Of a stretch of DNA of 64,000 nt, positions 17,146 through 25,667 are shown one piece after another (position 1 is the first letter of the stretch; every line of letters begins with the position of its first letter). Source of the stretch: Dyella terrae (GTDB taxonomy: Bacteria; Pseudomonadota; Gammaproteobacteria; Xanthomonadales; Rhodanobacteraceae); assembly GCF_004322705.1 (NCBI RefSeq), contig NZ_SIZZ01000001.1:2338984-2402983 (forward strand). The letters run 5' to 3'. A program made the position numbers and the translations under genes. The notes beneath the pieces are model-generated. The model saw only the letters and a program-made list of their open reading frames with translations. It had not been told where the DNA came from and did not search any database.

Positions 17146-18927
17146 CTATGGCAAGCGATCGATGTCGCCCCATGACTCAGCACGCCCCGTCGGCACCTCA
17201 CCGCCGTGACACTCGGGACGCACCGCGTCCAGACGAAACAGCCGCCAGTGGCGGCCACTGGTCACCCCGACATCCGTCGTCATGTCCTCGCGCACACAGG
17301 GCGACATCACCGCCGCCTGGACAAGTACCCACCGATCTTGCGGCGCCTGCTCCAGCCAACGAATGGCATCAGCGAGTTGCTCATGCCACGGCGTGACAAA
17401 TCCAAAATCGGTCAGCTGTCGGTCAAACCCGAGTGGAATCTCTTCTTTCCATGCCACTAACGCCAGGCTATCGGGACCCACGACCTGCTCAACGCGATCG
17501 ACCAGTCGTGCAGGCGAGCTGGCACGAGCGAGCACGGGCGCCATGACCACTCCCCACGCGATCCACATGCCGCCCAGACCGACCAATACGGCCAGGCCCG
17601 CGTTGCGCAGCCGGAGTATCGCCGCACACCCCGCCAGCCACGCGCCGACGACAGTCAGACTCCACCAGATGACGCGCGCCTGTGACGGTTCCAACTGACG
17701 CGCCGTGACAAATCGGTTGATCCACGCAGAGGGGTGAATCAGGCCCTGCGTTCCGATCGTCAAAGTCACGGACGCGAGCGCCAGAAGGAACCCAATGGCA
17801 ACCCATTGCGCCCCTTTCCGTTCAAGGATCCCGGCCAGCCATGGCCCGCTGCAAAGCGCAAACATGGGCAGCGCGGGCATGATGTACACGTCGCGCTTGG
17901 CGCGAGTCAAACTGAAGAACAGGATGACGATCACGACCCAGGCCAGGGGCAACAGCAAGCGCGCGTCCTTGCCCTTCAACGCCGTTCGCCATGCAGGGAC
18001 CAGCCATGGCAGTGCCAGTGCGGGCGGCAGCCACGAAGTAGCTATCACTTCCAGGTAAAACCAGGGCGGCTGAAAGCTATTCCACGGGTGCACGTACCGA
18101 TGGAATGTCTGATTGAAAAGAATGTCGTCCAGGTACGCTTGCGCAGCGGGTGACCGGTGCGTATTGAGGTAGAGCGCAAGGGGCACCAGCCAAAGCGCCA
18201 TCGCCGCGAAAAACGCGACGATGCCTCCGGCCCACGCCTTGGCGCCGTCGCCGGTCGGAGCAAGCCCGTTCCAGCGAAGCCGCCTGGCGAACCACCATGG
18301 CACGAGTATCAAAAAGGGCAGAAAGCCAACCCCTTTGGTGATCACCGCCAAACCTGCGGCAAAGCACCCTGCCCATAGAGCCAGTCGGCTGGGGCCAAGC
18401 ACGAGGTGCCGCAACAAGCCAGCATTGGCAGCAGTGATCAGGAACGTCACCGTGGGATCTATCTGGCCGCGCTTGGCCTGAAAGACAAACTGCACCGTGC
18501 AAAGGAGTGCAAGCGCGGCCATCAGCCCCGCGCGATGACCCCACCACCGCCGCCCCAGGTCATAGACAAGCCACAGCGTGCCGAGCGATGCGAGTAATGA
18601 GGGGAGCAGGAAAGCAATCTCCCAGTCTCCCGTCACCTTGAAGGATGCCGCTTGCAGCGCCATGAACAGCGGCGGCTTGTCAGAGTACCAATCGGTTCCT
18701 CGATGAGGAATGAGCCAGTTGCCCGACGCCACCATCTGGTGTGCGACAAGTGCAAAGCGGGGTTCGTCGGATGGGGTCGGCGTACGCATGCCGATGCCCG
18801 CCGCCAACAGCACCACGGCAGCGAGCATGAGCAGCCATCGTTCAAGTAGCTCGTAGGGACCCTTCGCCTTTGCGGGCGCTTGCGCGCCGATGGCCGCCTG
18901 CTCCCATGAGACGCGCCGCACCATCAA
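17146..18927 (-). CDS. GT39-family (ArnT/PMT-like) membrane glycosyltransferase
   Basis: 593 residues with many transmembrane segments. The first periplasmic loop has the canonical PSDEPRFALVA (acidic pair) and DWYSDKPPLFMAL. Further on, KRGQIDPTVTF matches the conserved second loop. It probably transfers a sugar from undecaprenyl phosphate to an envelope acceptor such as lipid A. Its ATG overlaps the stop of the GT9 gene (ATGA), and the second GT39 gene follows at once. The exact donor and acceptor cannot be read from sequence. Confidence 0.9.
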   Translation of the reverse strand: MMVRRVSWEQAAIGAQAPAKAKGPYELLERWLLMLAAVVLLAAGIGMRTPTPSDEPRFALVAHQMVASGNWLIPHRGTDWYSDKPPLFMALQAASFKVTGDWEIAFLLPSLLASLGTLWLVYDLGRRWWGHRAGLMAALALLCTVQFVFQAKRGQIDPTVTFLITAANAGLLRHLVLGPSRLALWAGCFAAGLAVITKGVGFLPFLILVPWWFARRLRWNGLAPTGDGAKAWAGGIVAFFAAMALWLVPLALYLNTHRSPAAQAYLDDILFNQTFHRYVHPWNSFQPPWFYLEVIATSWLPPALALPWLVPAWRTALKGKDARLLLPLAWVVIVILFFSLTRAKRDVYIMPALPMFALCSGPWLAGILERKGAQWVAIGFLLALASVTLTIGTQGLIHPSAWINRFVTARQLEPSQARVIWWSLTVVGAWLAGCAAILRLRNAGLAVLVGLGGMWIAWGVVMAPVLARASSPARLVDRVEQVVGPDSLALVAWKEEIPLGFDRQLTDFGFVTPWHEQLADAIRWLEQAPQDRWVLVQAAVMSPCVREDMTTDVGVTSGRHWRLFRLDAVRPECHGGEVPTGRAESWGDIDRLP

Positions 18928-20054
18928 ATAGAAAGTCCAAGCTGGTCGAAATGGCTTTGCCGATGCGCGCCAGCGCCGAGCTCGTTGGACGGTGCGTCGC
19001 GCCGGCTTCCGCCTTGTCTTGGGCTACCCAGAATCGAGGCAAACGAAAGCACCACCTGTGACGCGGCATCCTGCGGTGAGCGTCCCGTTGTTAGCAGTGA
19101 ACAGCAGCCGGACCCGTACGGTGCGTAGACCGAAGCGTCCGTCACACTGAACAAGCCCACGGTCGGCACCTTCGATGCCACGGCCAGATGCATCACGCCA
19201 CAGTCGGCTGAGATCATCAGGTCGACGTTCGCCATGACCGCGCCCATCCGGCGTATGTCGGATGAGTAGTAGCCCCCGCACGTCTCGCCCAGCATCGAAT
19301 GACCATGCGCCGGAATCAGCTCGACGATGCTTGAGGCAGCGCAATTGCTCTTGAAGCTCTGAATGAACTGCGCCCACCACTCCGACGAATAGCGCTTCGC
19401 GCCCGTTGCGTTCGCAAATATGCCGACGACAGGATGATCTGCCGCGCGCTCACCCTCATCGAGGACTTGTCGTAATGCGGCCAAACCCTGTACCCGCTCT
19501 TCGCTCGACAGGCGGATGTCGAGTGAAGGATACGATGCCGATGCCTGCACCTGGCCTGTGTGTTCCGTGCAGGCCCAGCGAACCAGATGGATGGCCCTGC
19601 GAGCCATGTGCTTGCCCGCAACATCCGTTGGCACGGCGTGCGTCAGGCCTGACCCACGGCGGTCATCACTAAAACCAAGCGTGAACCGACCACGCATATG
19701 CAGCGTCATGGCGCGACTGAAGCCGGAGCCGAGACACGGATCAATAATCAGGTCGTAGTACGTTTGCCGCACGCTGTGCAGCAGCGAAAGAAACGCTACG
19801 GGATGCTTGAATCCACGCCTGGGAAGGCAGAACACGTTCTTGATGCTGAAGAAATGGGAGAACACTTCTTCGGCGATGTCGCCTTCCGCAAGAACATCAA
19901 TCTCCGCGCCGGGATAGAGCTGCTCCAGCTCCTGAATAAGCGGCGTAAGCAAGATGGTGTTGCCCAACCGATGATTAGGTCGGCAAACAAGGATTCTGTA
20001 GATGCCGCGGCGCGGCAAAGGCTGCGGTAAAGCATGAGCCGTGGTTTTTTTCAC
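18924..20054 (-). CDS. GT9-family glycosyltransferase (heptosyltransferase-like)
   Basis: 376 residues. The N-terminal Rossmann domain opens with YRILVCRPNHRLGNTILLTP, the classic GT9 start. The C-terminal domain has VVGIFANATGAKRYSSEWW and DLMISADCGVMHLAVASKVP, which form the nucleotide-sugar site. Such enzymes add heptose or similar sugars to lipopolysaccharide core. It heads the operon with the two GT39 genes, consistent with outer-membrane glycan assembly. GC content looks a little lower than in the core genes, which may indicate an acquired LPS locus. Confidence 0.88.
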   Translation of the reverse strand: MKKTTAHALPQPLPRRGIYRILVCRPNHRLGNTILLTPLIQELEQLYPGAEIDVLAEGDIAEEVFSHFFSIKNVFCLPRRGFKHPVAFLSLLHSVRQTYYDLIIDPCLGSGFSRAMTLHMRGRFTLGFSDDRRGSGLTHAVPTDVAGKHMARRAIHLVRWACTEHTGQVQASASYPSLDIRLSSEERVQGLAALRQVLDEGERAADHPVVGIFANATGAKRYSSEWWAQFIQSFKSNCAASSIVELIPAHGHSMLGETCGGYYSSDIRRMGAVMANVDLMISADCGVMHLAVASKVPTVGLFSVTDASVYAPYGSGCCSLLTTGRSPQDAASQVVLSFASILGSPRQGGSRRDAPSNELGAGAHRQSHFDQLGLSI

Positions 20055-20480
20055 GAAGCACCGATATCAGGCATCTGTCACAAGTGACCATCGCTTCATG
20101 CGGTGTACCAGCATGACCCCTGGCTTGGCTGTGTCCTTCAGTCACTTAAGTATTTCCTGAGGCTCCTTTCGGAATACTTATGGGGCGCCTTTCGTTTGGC
20201 TGACGGCAATCTGTCGGCTGATTGTTGTGCATCAAGCAGTGCGGAGCGAAGCGCATTGCACGTTGTCACTCAGCATGAGTGTGGCTTGAACCTGGCGGTT
20301 CTCGGATAGCTCGGCTCAGAGCGACGATAAGCCTTCAACGCGAGTTCGAAAATTCCTTCGATTGGCAGAGTCATGTTTGTGCGTTGCCCTTTGGCTAAGG
20401 CTGGCAAGCGTTCTGCCGAAGAAGTGCACTCTGATCCTGTGACTGCCTGAACCCGACCCAGCAATGCGGCGGACCCGCCG
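20055..20480. other. Intergenic gap upstream of GT operon
   Basis: No gene is seen. The gap holds an inverted repeat TAAGTATT (20147-20154) / AATACTTA (20173-20180). It also holds GTCAC-AA-GTGAC at 20077-20088 close to the GT9 start, and an element-end motif at 20419-20438 (GGATCAGAGTGCACTTCTTC on the minus strand). One of the palindromes could be an operator of the GT operon. Confidence 0.45.
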
Positions 20481-21062
20481 TCACGCTCCCCGATCGTCCG
20501 CCAAGAGCACGTTCCTCAACCACTCATAAGTCCAGCGTGACAGAAAGGTCCCGTCGACAAGATCGATACCCAGACCACTCGCCCGCCCCATAGACACCCG
20601 GATCACCTCGGGCAGGTAAACGTCGCCCATGGGCCGGACGACGAATTGCCTCGCGTCGTCGGTGTAGCGGATCAGCCTGAACTGGGTTGAGGGGAAGGTG
20701 CGGAAGTGGGGTCTTACCAGTTGTCGCAGGTACATGCCGCGCAGGCACAGGAGACGACCGTCGTCGCATTCGATGACGTAGGTGGGACACGCGATGCCGT
20801 CCTCTTCGATGGACAGGGCGCGTTTGGAGTGGACGACTTGTGTGGGCAGCCTGTCAGGCGTCCAGGAGGTAATGGCAGAGCAGAGGGAGCGTCTTTCCAT
20901 CGCGTTTAGTGCCTCACACCAAAGCATGAGGCCGACGACGACCATGGCGGAGATGGTGAGCAGAACGGCGGGGATCAGGATGTCCCAGATCGGGTCCTGC
21001 CAGAGGGTGGCGAGGTTGTCCGTCAAGTCGGTGCGGATGGTGGGTCGGGACGACGGCGTCAT
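20481..21062 (-). CDS. Single-TM hypothetical protein
   Basis: 193 residues. One transmembrane segment (about 28-50, ILIPAVLLTISAMVVVGLML) follows a short polar N-terminus. The rest is a soluble domain with CPTYVIECDDGRLLCLRGMY and a terminal aromatic helix. The family is not recognised. It is flanked by intergenic DNA on both sides. Confidence 0.58.
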   Translation of the reverse strand: MTPSSRPTIRTDLTDNLATLWQDPIWDILIPAVLLTISAMVVVGLMLWCEALNAMERRSLCSAITSWTPDRLPTQVVHSKRALSIEEDGIACPTYVIECDDGRLLCLRGMYLRQLVRPHFRTFPSTQFRLIRYTDDARQFVVRPMGDVYLPEVIRVSMGRASGLGIDLVDGTFLSRWTYEWLRNVLLADDRGA

Positions 21063-21800
21063 GCGCCGCCCCTGGCGTGGTGCGAGCGAGCGCCCTGCTC
21101 TTTAAGAAGTGCCTTCCGATTGTTTTGGATATCTCTTAGTTGCTGCGTTGGTTCGCAATGAGGATTGCGAAGCGCATGGCACACGAACGCGCCGACGTGC
21201 ATATGCATGGGTTACCTCTCCCTCAAGCGCGCGACACGCCATGCACGCACGACGTGCCGCGCAACATCGTTCAAACCATGAAGGCTCACCGGCCTGCCCG
21301 AGACCGGGCACCGGAAGGCTTGGTTGTCGAGTGGGAACGGCCGACCGCCGTCAGTCCTCCGCTAATAGGACTGACTTGCTCGAATTCGCTCGTAACGACC
21401 CGCGCGCGGCGAGCAGCCGCAGGTCGTCAACCGCGTCTGCGGAGAGTGCTGACGTCCCGGGGATCGGTGAGAGGGTCGCTCAGTGAACGCGACGCGTAGG
21501 GGAATGCCGTAGAATTCGGCTTAGCCATCTTCAATACCATCCGTATTGGTGGTGGTCAGCGGGCCTTGTGGTGTTACAGCACCCTTGGCCCGCGCTTCCA
21601 TCGCTTCATGTGTTTGGGCGATGTGCTGCGTGTCGACGTTTGAACGGTGATGACACGCAGCGGGAGGGACACTAACAAAAGTTGGGGATGAGTGTCTTTA
21701 GGGAATGGCTTGGTGGGCGTTGCGAAAATGCCTTGTTTTGCTGGTCATTCGCGAATGTGCAACGCAACTGTTGAGCTGGCTTTTGCAAGAGAAAAATCCC
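21063..21800. other. 738-base gap with little identifiable content
   Basis: At most one weak small gene is present (see 21158-21499). The part 21500-21760 has two short uninterrupted frames on the plus strand (through VVVSGPCGVTAPLARASIAS and MSVFREWLGGRCENALFC) without start signals. Such runs occur in prophage or element remnants, but nothing firm can be said. Third-position GC is irregular. Confidence 0.4.
21158..21499 (+). CDS. Possible small basic protein
   Basis: About 113 residues, rich in Arg, Pro and His, beginning MRIAKRMAHERADVHMHG. The first half has GC-rich third positions, which mildly supports coding. There is no strong ribosome site and no recognised domain, and the downstream half is low-complexity basic sequence. 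It could equally be a chance frame. Confidence 0.25.
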   Translation: MRIAKRMAHERADVHMHGLPLPQARDTPCTHDVPRNIVQTMKAHRPARDRAPEGLVVEWERPTAVSPPLIGLTCSNSLVTTRARRAAAGRQPRLRRVLTSRGSVRGSLSERDA

Positions 21801-22097
21801 TCAGGCCATCCATTTGATTGCCAGTCCAAGTGCGCCTGCGCATACATAGGCTGCCGCGAACACTAGAAGCCCTTTCAGGGCGAGTCGTCGCGACTGGCGT
21901 CCAGCATCACTGAGCAGCGCCGGGCGCAGTATGGCGTTCATGGGATTCCAGAGCGTGGCGCGGGAATAGGCGACGCCTCGCTGTTCGAACTGGAAAGTCA
22001 TTCGGATTGAGAAGAAGAGCGCCCAGATGAGTGCTCCCGCGCCTACGATGCATAGGGCGGCAAATGTTGTCACCAGGGTGTATCCAAGAGTTGTCAT
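21801..22097 (-). CDS. Two-TM small membrane protein
   Basis: 98 residues, start confirmed by AAGGAGGAG just before the ATG. Two hydrophobic segments (about 8-32 and 72-96) flank a polar loop with FQFEQRGVAYSRATLWNPMN. No known family. It sits at the left edge of the lower-GC array of immunity-like genes. Confidence 0.62.
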   Translation of the reverse strand: MTTLGYTLVTTFAALCIVGAGALIWALFFSIRMTFQFEQRGVAYSRATLWNPMNAILRPALLSDAGRQSRRLALKGLLVFAAAYVCAGALGLAIKWMA

Positions 22098-22329
22098 GAC
22101 TCCTCCTTGGCCTGCTCTCGCCCCATGCGTGCAACGGGCGCCTCAACCAACGCTGACTCAATCTACGCTGCATTCGGGGTCTGCAATTGCTGGGAGAGCA
22201 CGTTCAGACTATTTGTACAAAGGCGGCCCGTCGAACGGCTGAGACCTATGGATCGACTTCCCACTTCGCCAGGCATGTCGCCAACTGGAAAAGCACGCCC
22301 TGGCCCCAGACCGAAATGCGAACGATCGC

Positions 22330-23115
22330 TTAGTGAAGTGCCTGCAGGGATTGGTCAATGATGGCGCCACGATACAAGCCATATAGCGACTTGATCTCCT
22401 CGAAAGAGGCCTGGCTGATATTGTCGGAGCGCAGGTCGTTCTCAGCTTTTGCCTCAGCTTTGCCAACCGCACCAATGGCCTCATCGAACTGCCTGCGCCT
22501 GCACAATAAAGCAGCCGCGGAAAGCAATGGCCGAGGCCCAACTGGACCACCGCTACCGCGCCTTCCCGGAAAATTCTCGAGATTAAGCAGCGTGGAAATC
22601 AACCCCTCTTCGGTGCCCACCATCTCAAGAAAGGCCAAACCTTGACGGTCAAAATAGTAAAAGACGTCATCCATGGTATTGAGGGCGTTCGCCACAGGCA
22701 CATCCCTCCATCGAAGCATGGAATCGGTGAATGACGGAAGCGCCGGCGGCCAGATCGCCGTTAGCCATTGAAGGGGGACGACCACGTTCCCTACGTATGC
22801 CTTTTCGTCACCAGGATGAAACTTGGTACGAACACCCGCGTTTGACTCAAATTCAAACTGCCAGCGAGAGTCCACGCCGAGATGCACGGACAAACTCAGC
22901 AAGCCTTTCTCTGCGTCCCGTCTGCTGATGGAAAACATGACGAAGAAGTCATATCCAGAAAAGATCTCTTTTTGCCAAAGAGCCATTTCAGGTTCATTTG
23001 GATCAATCGGAAGCGCAAGGAATCCACGAGCCGATAGCATCCGATCAGCCTTCTCTTTTACCTCAAGGAACATCCCATGAAATCCAACGTCCCTTTTGGA
23101 TTGTGATCTCGACAA
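22330..23115 (-). CDS. Hypothetical protein of immunity-like array
   Basis: About 261 residues from a TTG at 23115 with AAGG nine bases upstream; an in-frame ATG at 23073 is the alternative. It is a soluble alpha/beta protein without signal peptide. It includes YDFFVMFSISRRDAEKGLLS and a C-terminal helical region RRRQFDEAIGAVGKAEAKAE. It is last in a run of minus-strand small genes. The size, GC drop and context fit an immunity protein, but no family is recognised. Confidence 0.55.
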   Translation of the reverse strand: MSRSQSKRDVGFHGMFLEVKEKADRMLSARGFLALPIDPNEPEMALWQKEIFSGYDFFVMFSISRRDAEKGLLSLSVHLGVDSRWQFEFESNAGVRTKFHPGDEKAYVGNVVVPLQWLTAIWPPALPSFTDSMLRWRDVPVANALNTMDDVFYYFDRQGLAFLEMVGTEEGLISTLLNLENFPGRRGSGGPVGPRPLLSAAALLCRRRQFDEAIGAVGKAEAKAENDLRSDNISQASFEEIKSLYGLYRGAIIDQSLQALH

Positions 23116-23169
23116 TTCAATTTACCTTGGTCAAGAAGAGCGGGCACACCCAAGTGGAACTTGGCCTGG

Positions 23170-23685
23170 CTATGGGATGCTTGTGAGGGAAGAAATGAAC
23201 TCAGGGTCTGTGATGCTCAGTCCGCTCTGAACTCGATGCCAAACCTTACAAAAACCAACGGTCGATGCCTTGCTTGAAGTGCTCCTTTGAATGAACTGAA
23301 AGATGTCTCCATGATCAGGCCAGTCTCCCAGACCAATATGTCTGTACGCCCCCTCCAGGACTTTTCCGCGGGCATCTTCAACTTGAAACAGCCAGGTGAA
23401 GAGCCCCCTCCTCTTGAGCAGGACGGACTTATCTGGGTCTGGAAACACGAACGTGGCACCGTCGATTCGAACGATCCAACGGTCATCTCTGACGTAAGCA
23501 CTGACCAGCGCGACCCTACGCCTCCCGTTGATCAACAAGCGTTTCTCTGAGCCAAAGCCTGACGCCCCCTTGCGCGAGAGCTTGTATGCGCTGGATTGGT
23601 CGCGGGTGTACAGACCGGTATCAACATCAATAGCGTAACGGCGGTCGGGCCGGACATAGTCGGCCAGAATGATTCGATCAGCCAT
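23170..23685 (-). CDS. Hypothetical protein of immunity-like array
   Basis: 171 residues from the ATG at 23685 (AGGA about ten bases upstream). The N-terminal part is strand-rich (IILADYVRPDRRYAIDVDTG, RWIVRIDGATFVFPD) and the C-terminal part mixed. There are no membrane segments and the family is not recognised. It follows the truncated DUF6228-like remnant by a few bases, so it probably sits in the same transcription unit. Confidence 0.5.
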   Translation of the reverse strand: MADRIILADYVRPDRRYAIDVDTGLYTRDQSSAYKLSRKGASGFGSEKRLLINGRRRVALVSAYVRDDRWIVRIDGATFVFPDPDKSVLLKRRGLFTWLFQVEDARGKVLEGAYRHIGLGDWPDHGDIFQFIQRSTSSKASTVGFCKVWHRVQSGLSITDPEFISSLTSIP

Positions 23686-23692
23686 GCTGTGT

Positions 23693-23797
23693 CTATTCCT
23701 TGGACGCTGCTCGGAAAATCCGGATAAATTTCCTTGAGTTGCCGGCACCTTGTCTAATGACCGCATCCGCTTTGGGGTAATACCCAATGGCGAACAT
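23693..23797 (-). pseudogene. Truncated copy of the DUF6228-like gene
   Basis: The 34-codon frame starts MFAI, like the intact gene at 25.3-25.7 kb. It then loses the central domain and ends in a short GNSRKFIRIFRAA tail that faintly recalls the C-terminal AQKFFESVA of the intact copy. The DNA just upstream is about 80% identical by eye to that in front of the intact copy. It is read as an internally deleted duplicate. Confidence 0.5.
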
Positions 23798-23807
23798 TTC
23801 AGCGCTC

Positions 23808-24071
23808 TCAGTATCCAGGTTCCGCACGGATATCATCGCGAAATTCCGCATCAATCGCATTCCGGAGGATGGCCGGAAGAAGCCGATACTCAACTTCCCT
23901 GGCCACCCGCTTCTCGGCCAAGTCGGTTGCCGTGTCGAAGCCGGCCCTGACAACATCTAAGGCGTCAGAAAGCTTTAAGGCGTCCGCACTCGGAGCTGAA
24001 TCTGGGAAGCGCATTGCAGCTCGGCCTCGATGGCTGCGTGAATTCGACTCGACATCAGAGCACGTTGCTGC
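23808..24071 (-). pseudogene. C-terminal remnant, paralogue of the gene at 25.7-26.0 kb
   Basis: The C-terminal residues VVRAGFDTATDLAEKRVARE and YRLLPAILRNAIDAEFRDD align almost residue for residue with VRSGFDKATDLAEKRAARDD and YRLLPANLRDAIDVEFSDA of the complete gene. The first two thirds are missing. Upstream the frame runs into an inserted repeat pair (24072-24120), so no proper start remains. Confidence 0.6.
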
Positions 24072-24120
24072 AGGAAATGTGTTTGACCCCTTAGGTCTCC
24101 AGGAAAAGTATTCTGACCCC
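24072..24120. repeat. Tandem element-end insertion
   Basis: Two ends lie 30 bases apart: on the minus strand GGGGTCAGAATACTTTTCC (24102-24120) and GGGGTCAAACACATTTCCT (24072-24090). Each is preceded on that strand by GAGACCTAA. The insertion supplies the stop codon of the upstream small gene and separates it from the remnant downstream. Confidence 0.6.
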
Positions 24121-24327
24121 TTAGGTCTCATGAACCAGTTCGGCGAGGTTCTCGCCTTTCTGACGAAATAAATCATCGACCGCCAACCTTCCACCAGATA
24201 TGACGTCCGTATAGATCGCTCGAATGCCGGTCAGGAGGCGCGCTCCGTCCATCTTGATTGTCACGACCGCACCTTCATGCCCATAAAGGCAAGCTCGCTC
24301 AAGGGGCTCTTCAATGTTGTTGCCCAT
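24121..24327 (-). CDS. Small protein truncated by an element insertion
   Basis: About 68 residues from the ATG at 24327; a GTG at 24336 overlapping the upstream stop is the alternative. The sequence LERACLYGHEGAVVTIKMDG and LLTGIRAIYTDVISGGRLAV looks like a beta-rich small domain. The stop codon TAA lies in the element end that follows, so the natural C-terminus has probably been lost. It is coupled to the TriTu-like gene just upstream. Confidence 0.45.
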   Translation of the reverse strand: MGNNIEEPLERACLYGHEGAVVTIKMDGARLLTGIRAIYTDVISGGRLAVDDLFRQKGENLAELVHET

Positions 24328-24332
24328 GCGAG

Positions 24333-24632
24333 TCACTTCCTGGCTTGATTCAACGATTCGAAGAACTCCGCGAACTCATCATCCAACGACACGTTGCTCT
24401 CAAAGTGCCCGAGCGATGCATAAATGTTGTCGCCGGTGCCCTTAGAAAGGACCTCGGCGTGATAGTCACCACTATTCCAGAAGGTAATTCGAGCAACTAC
24501 ATTCGGCGCGTCAATATCCACATAAGCGGAAGGATTGGAACTCGGTACAGCCATCCAAATTCGCACATCCCGTCGATTGCACGGATGACGGGACCTGATG
24601 CTATTTACCCATGTAACGAAAACATCAAGCAC
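24333..24632 (-). CDS. Immunity protein, TriTu-like
   Basis: About 99 residues from a GTG at 24632 preceded by GAGGAGATC, an excellent ribosome site. An N-terminal helix (MLDVFVTWVNSIR) is followed by strands with YVDIDAPNVVARITFWNSGD and a C-terminal helix FAEFFESLNQ. This pattern, strand then ITxWxSG then an acidic terminal helix, matches what I recall of the TriTu immunity family of polymorphic toxin systems. The match is from memory. Its start overlaps the end of a small toxin-tail-like frame upstream. Confidence 0.55.
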   Translation of the reverse strand: MLDVFVTWVNSIRSRHPCNRRDVRIWMAVPSSNPSAYVDIDAPNVVARITFWNSGDYHAEVLSKGTGDNIYASLGHFESNVSLDDEFAEFFESLNQARK

Positions 24633-24796
24633 CGCGATCTCCTCGGTGTTTCTGGCTTTGAAGGGCGGTCGACTTGAGGCTTCTCACGTCGCCTGGCTCC
24701 TGAGACGGCCTTCTCCACAGCGCTTCCCAAAGCTCTCAATACGACGATCCGCCCCAAATCATCGGCAACGCCAGCACCTAATGGCGGCGGGTTCAT
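24605..24796 (-). CDS. Short frame, possible toxin C-terminal scrap
   Basis: 63 residues, MNPPPLGAGVADDLGRIVVL onward, with an AAGG..GAG ribosome-like site before the ATG. It is basic at the C-terminus and overlaps the start of the TriTu-like immunity gene by 28 bases. A toxin tail directly in front of its immunity gene is the usual order in polymorphic toxin loci. The piece is too short to recognise and could be a small standalone gene. Confidence 0.35.
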   Translation of the reverse strand: MNPPPLGAGVADDLGRIVVLRALGSAVEKAVSGARRREKPQVDRPSKPETPRRSRCLMFSLHG

Positions 24797-24827
24797 TTTC
24801 CACTCGCCTTAAAGCAATCTTCGACGT

Positions 24828-25196
24828 TCAGATGGGATAGTCGGACTCGTAAGGCATCTTTAGATCAACAACTGCAACACCGAATTCGTGCAACGCTGTG
24901 GCAAGACCAAGCCTCCCCCTGACCAGCTGGCTAGTAATCGTCGCAAAGTCGGATTCGCATGGATGATAGTTGTCGCTAAGAAACTTCACGTCCAGCTCCA
25001 AGAACCTGACATGAAAAAATGACTGCCCCGTAAACTTCGCGACACCCTGTCTGGTGAGGAACTGACAACCGGCCACGGAATTGGGATTGATCGGATAGAT
25101 CCCCAGCCATGCCCGAAACTTTGGGTCTGATGAAGGCATATCCGCAACCATCATTCGAAACATTTCAAGTGTGTTCCATACTTTTAAAATGTCCAT
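24828..25196 (-). CDS. Hypothetical protein of immunity-like array
   Basis: About 122 residues from the ATG at 25196. It contains an aromatic-rich core (FHVRFLELDVKFLSDNYHPC) and a C-terminal helix LVRGRLGLATALHEFGVAVV. It is a cytoplasmic-type sequence with no known family. It sits 65 bases downstream of the DUF6228-like gene and 31 bases before the next small frame, consistent with one transcript. Confidence 0.5.
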   Translation of the reverse strand: MDILKVWNTLEMFRMMVADMPSSDPKFRAWLGIYPINPNSVAGCQFLTRQGVAKFTGQSFFHVRFLELDVKFLSDNYHPCESDFATITSQLVRGRLGLATALHEFGVAVVDLKMPYESDYPI

Positions 25197-25261
25197 GCCT
25201 AACCGCGCGCTCCTTACGCGCCTGTACTTCGTAGACGCACGCTCCATGAGAGGGCGCCCAT

Positions 25262-25657
25262 TCAGCACGCAACACTCTCAAAGAATTTCTGAGCCTCGCC
25301 GGCAATGACCGTCAAACGCCCCAGCTCGCTGCTAGTTCCCGCCGTAACACACCACTCTTCGGCACTACCGGGAAGCCCCTTAAGAGACACCGTGAAAGTC
25401 ACGCTCCCGCCAGGGGAACAAGTCGCAGAGATATCGAACTCGCCTTCAAGCGTCGCCCAGGACTTCACTCCCTTCCAGGGAAGCGCACACGACGCCAGAT
25501 CTTTAAACCATCCGGGAAGGCCCTGGGGATCAGTGAACGCAGACACCCATTGCGTCGCAGTCACGCCATGGCCCTGGAGCTCTACGACGAACTCGTCGCC
25601 AAGGCGATCCAGGAATCGAACCTCACTGTCAGATGAAGCTGACCTAATGGCGAACAT
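25262..25657 (-). CDS. DUF6228-like protein (immunity-associated)
   Basis: About 131 residues from the ATG at 25657, ten bases after the preceding gene's stop; the longer frame would overlap that gene by 89 bases. The order EVRFLDRLGDEFVVELQGHG, then WFKDLASCALPWKGVKSWAT, then LEGEFDISATCSPGGSVTFT resembles DUF6228. This is a beta-sandwich family I associate with immunity genes of polymorphic toxins. A decayed copy lies 1.9 kb downstream. Confidence 0.6.
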   Translation of the reverse strand: MFAIRSASSDSEVRFLDRLGDEFVVELQGHGVTATQWVSAFTDPQGLPGWFKDLASCALPWKGVKSWATLEGEFDISATCSPGGSVTFTVSLKGLPGSAEEWCVTAGTSSELGRLTVIAGEAQKFFESVAC

Positions 25658-25667
25658 TTCGGTGCTC

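Noticed and set aside
21500..21760. Possible remnant of a phage-type small gene
   Set aside because: Short open stretches only; I cannot name a family with confidence and there are no start signals.
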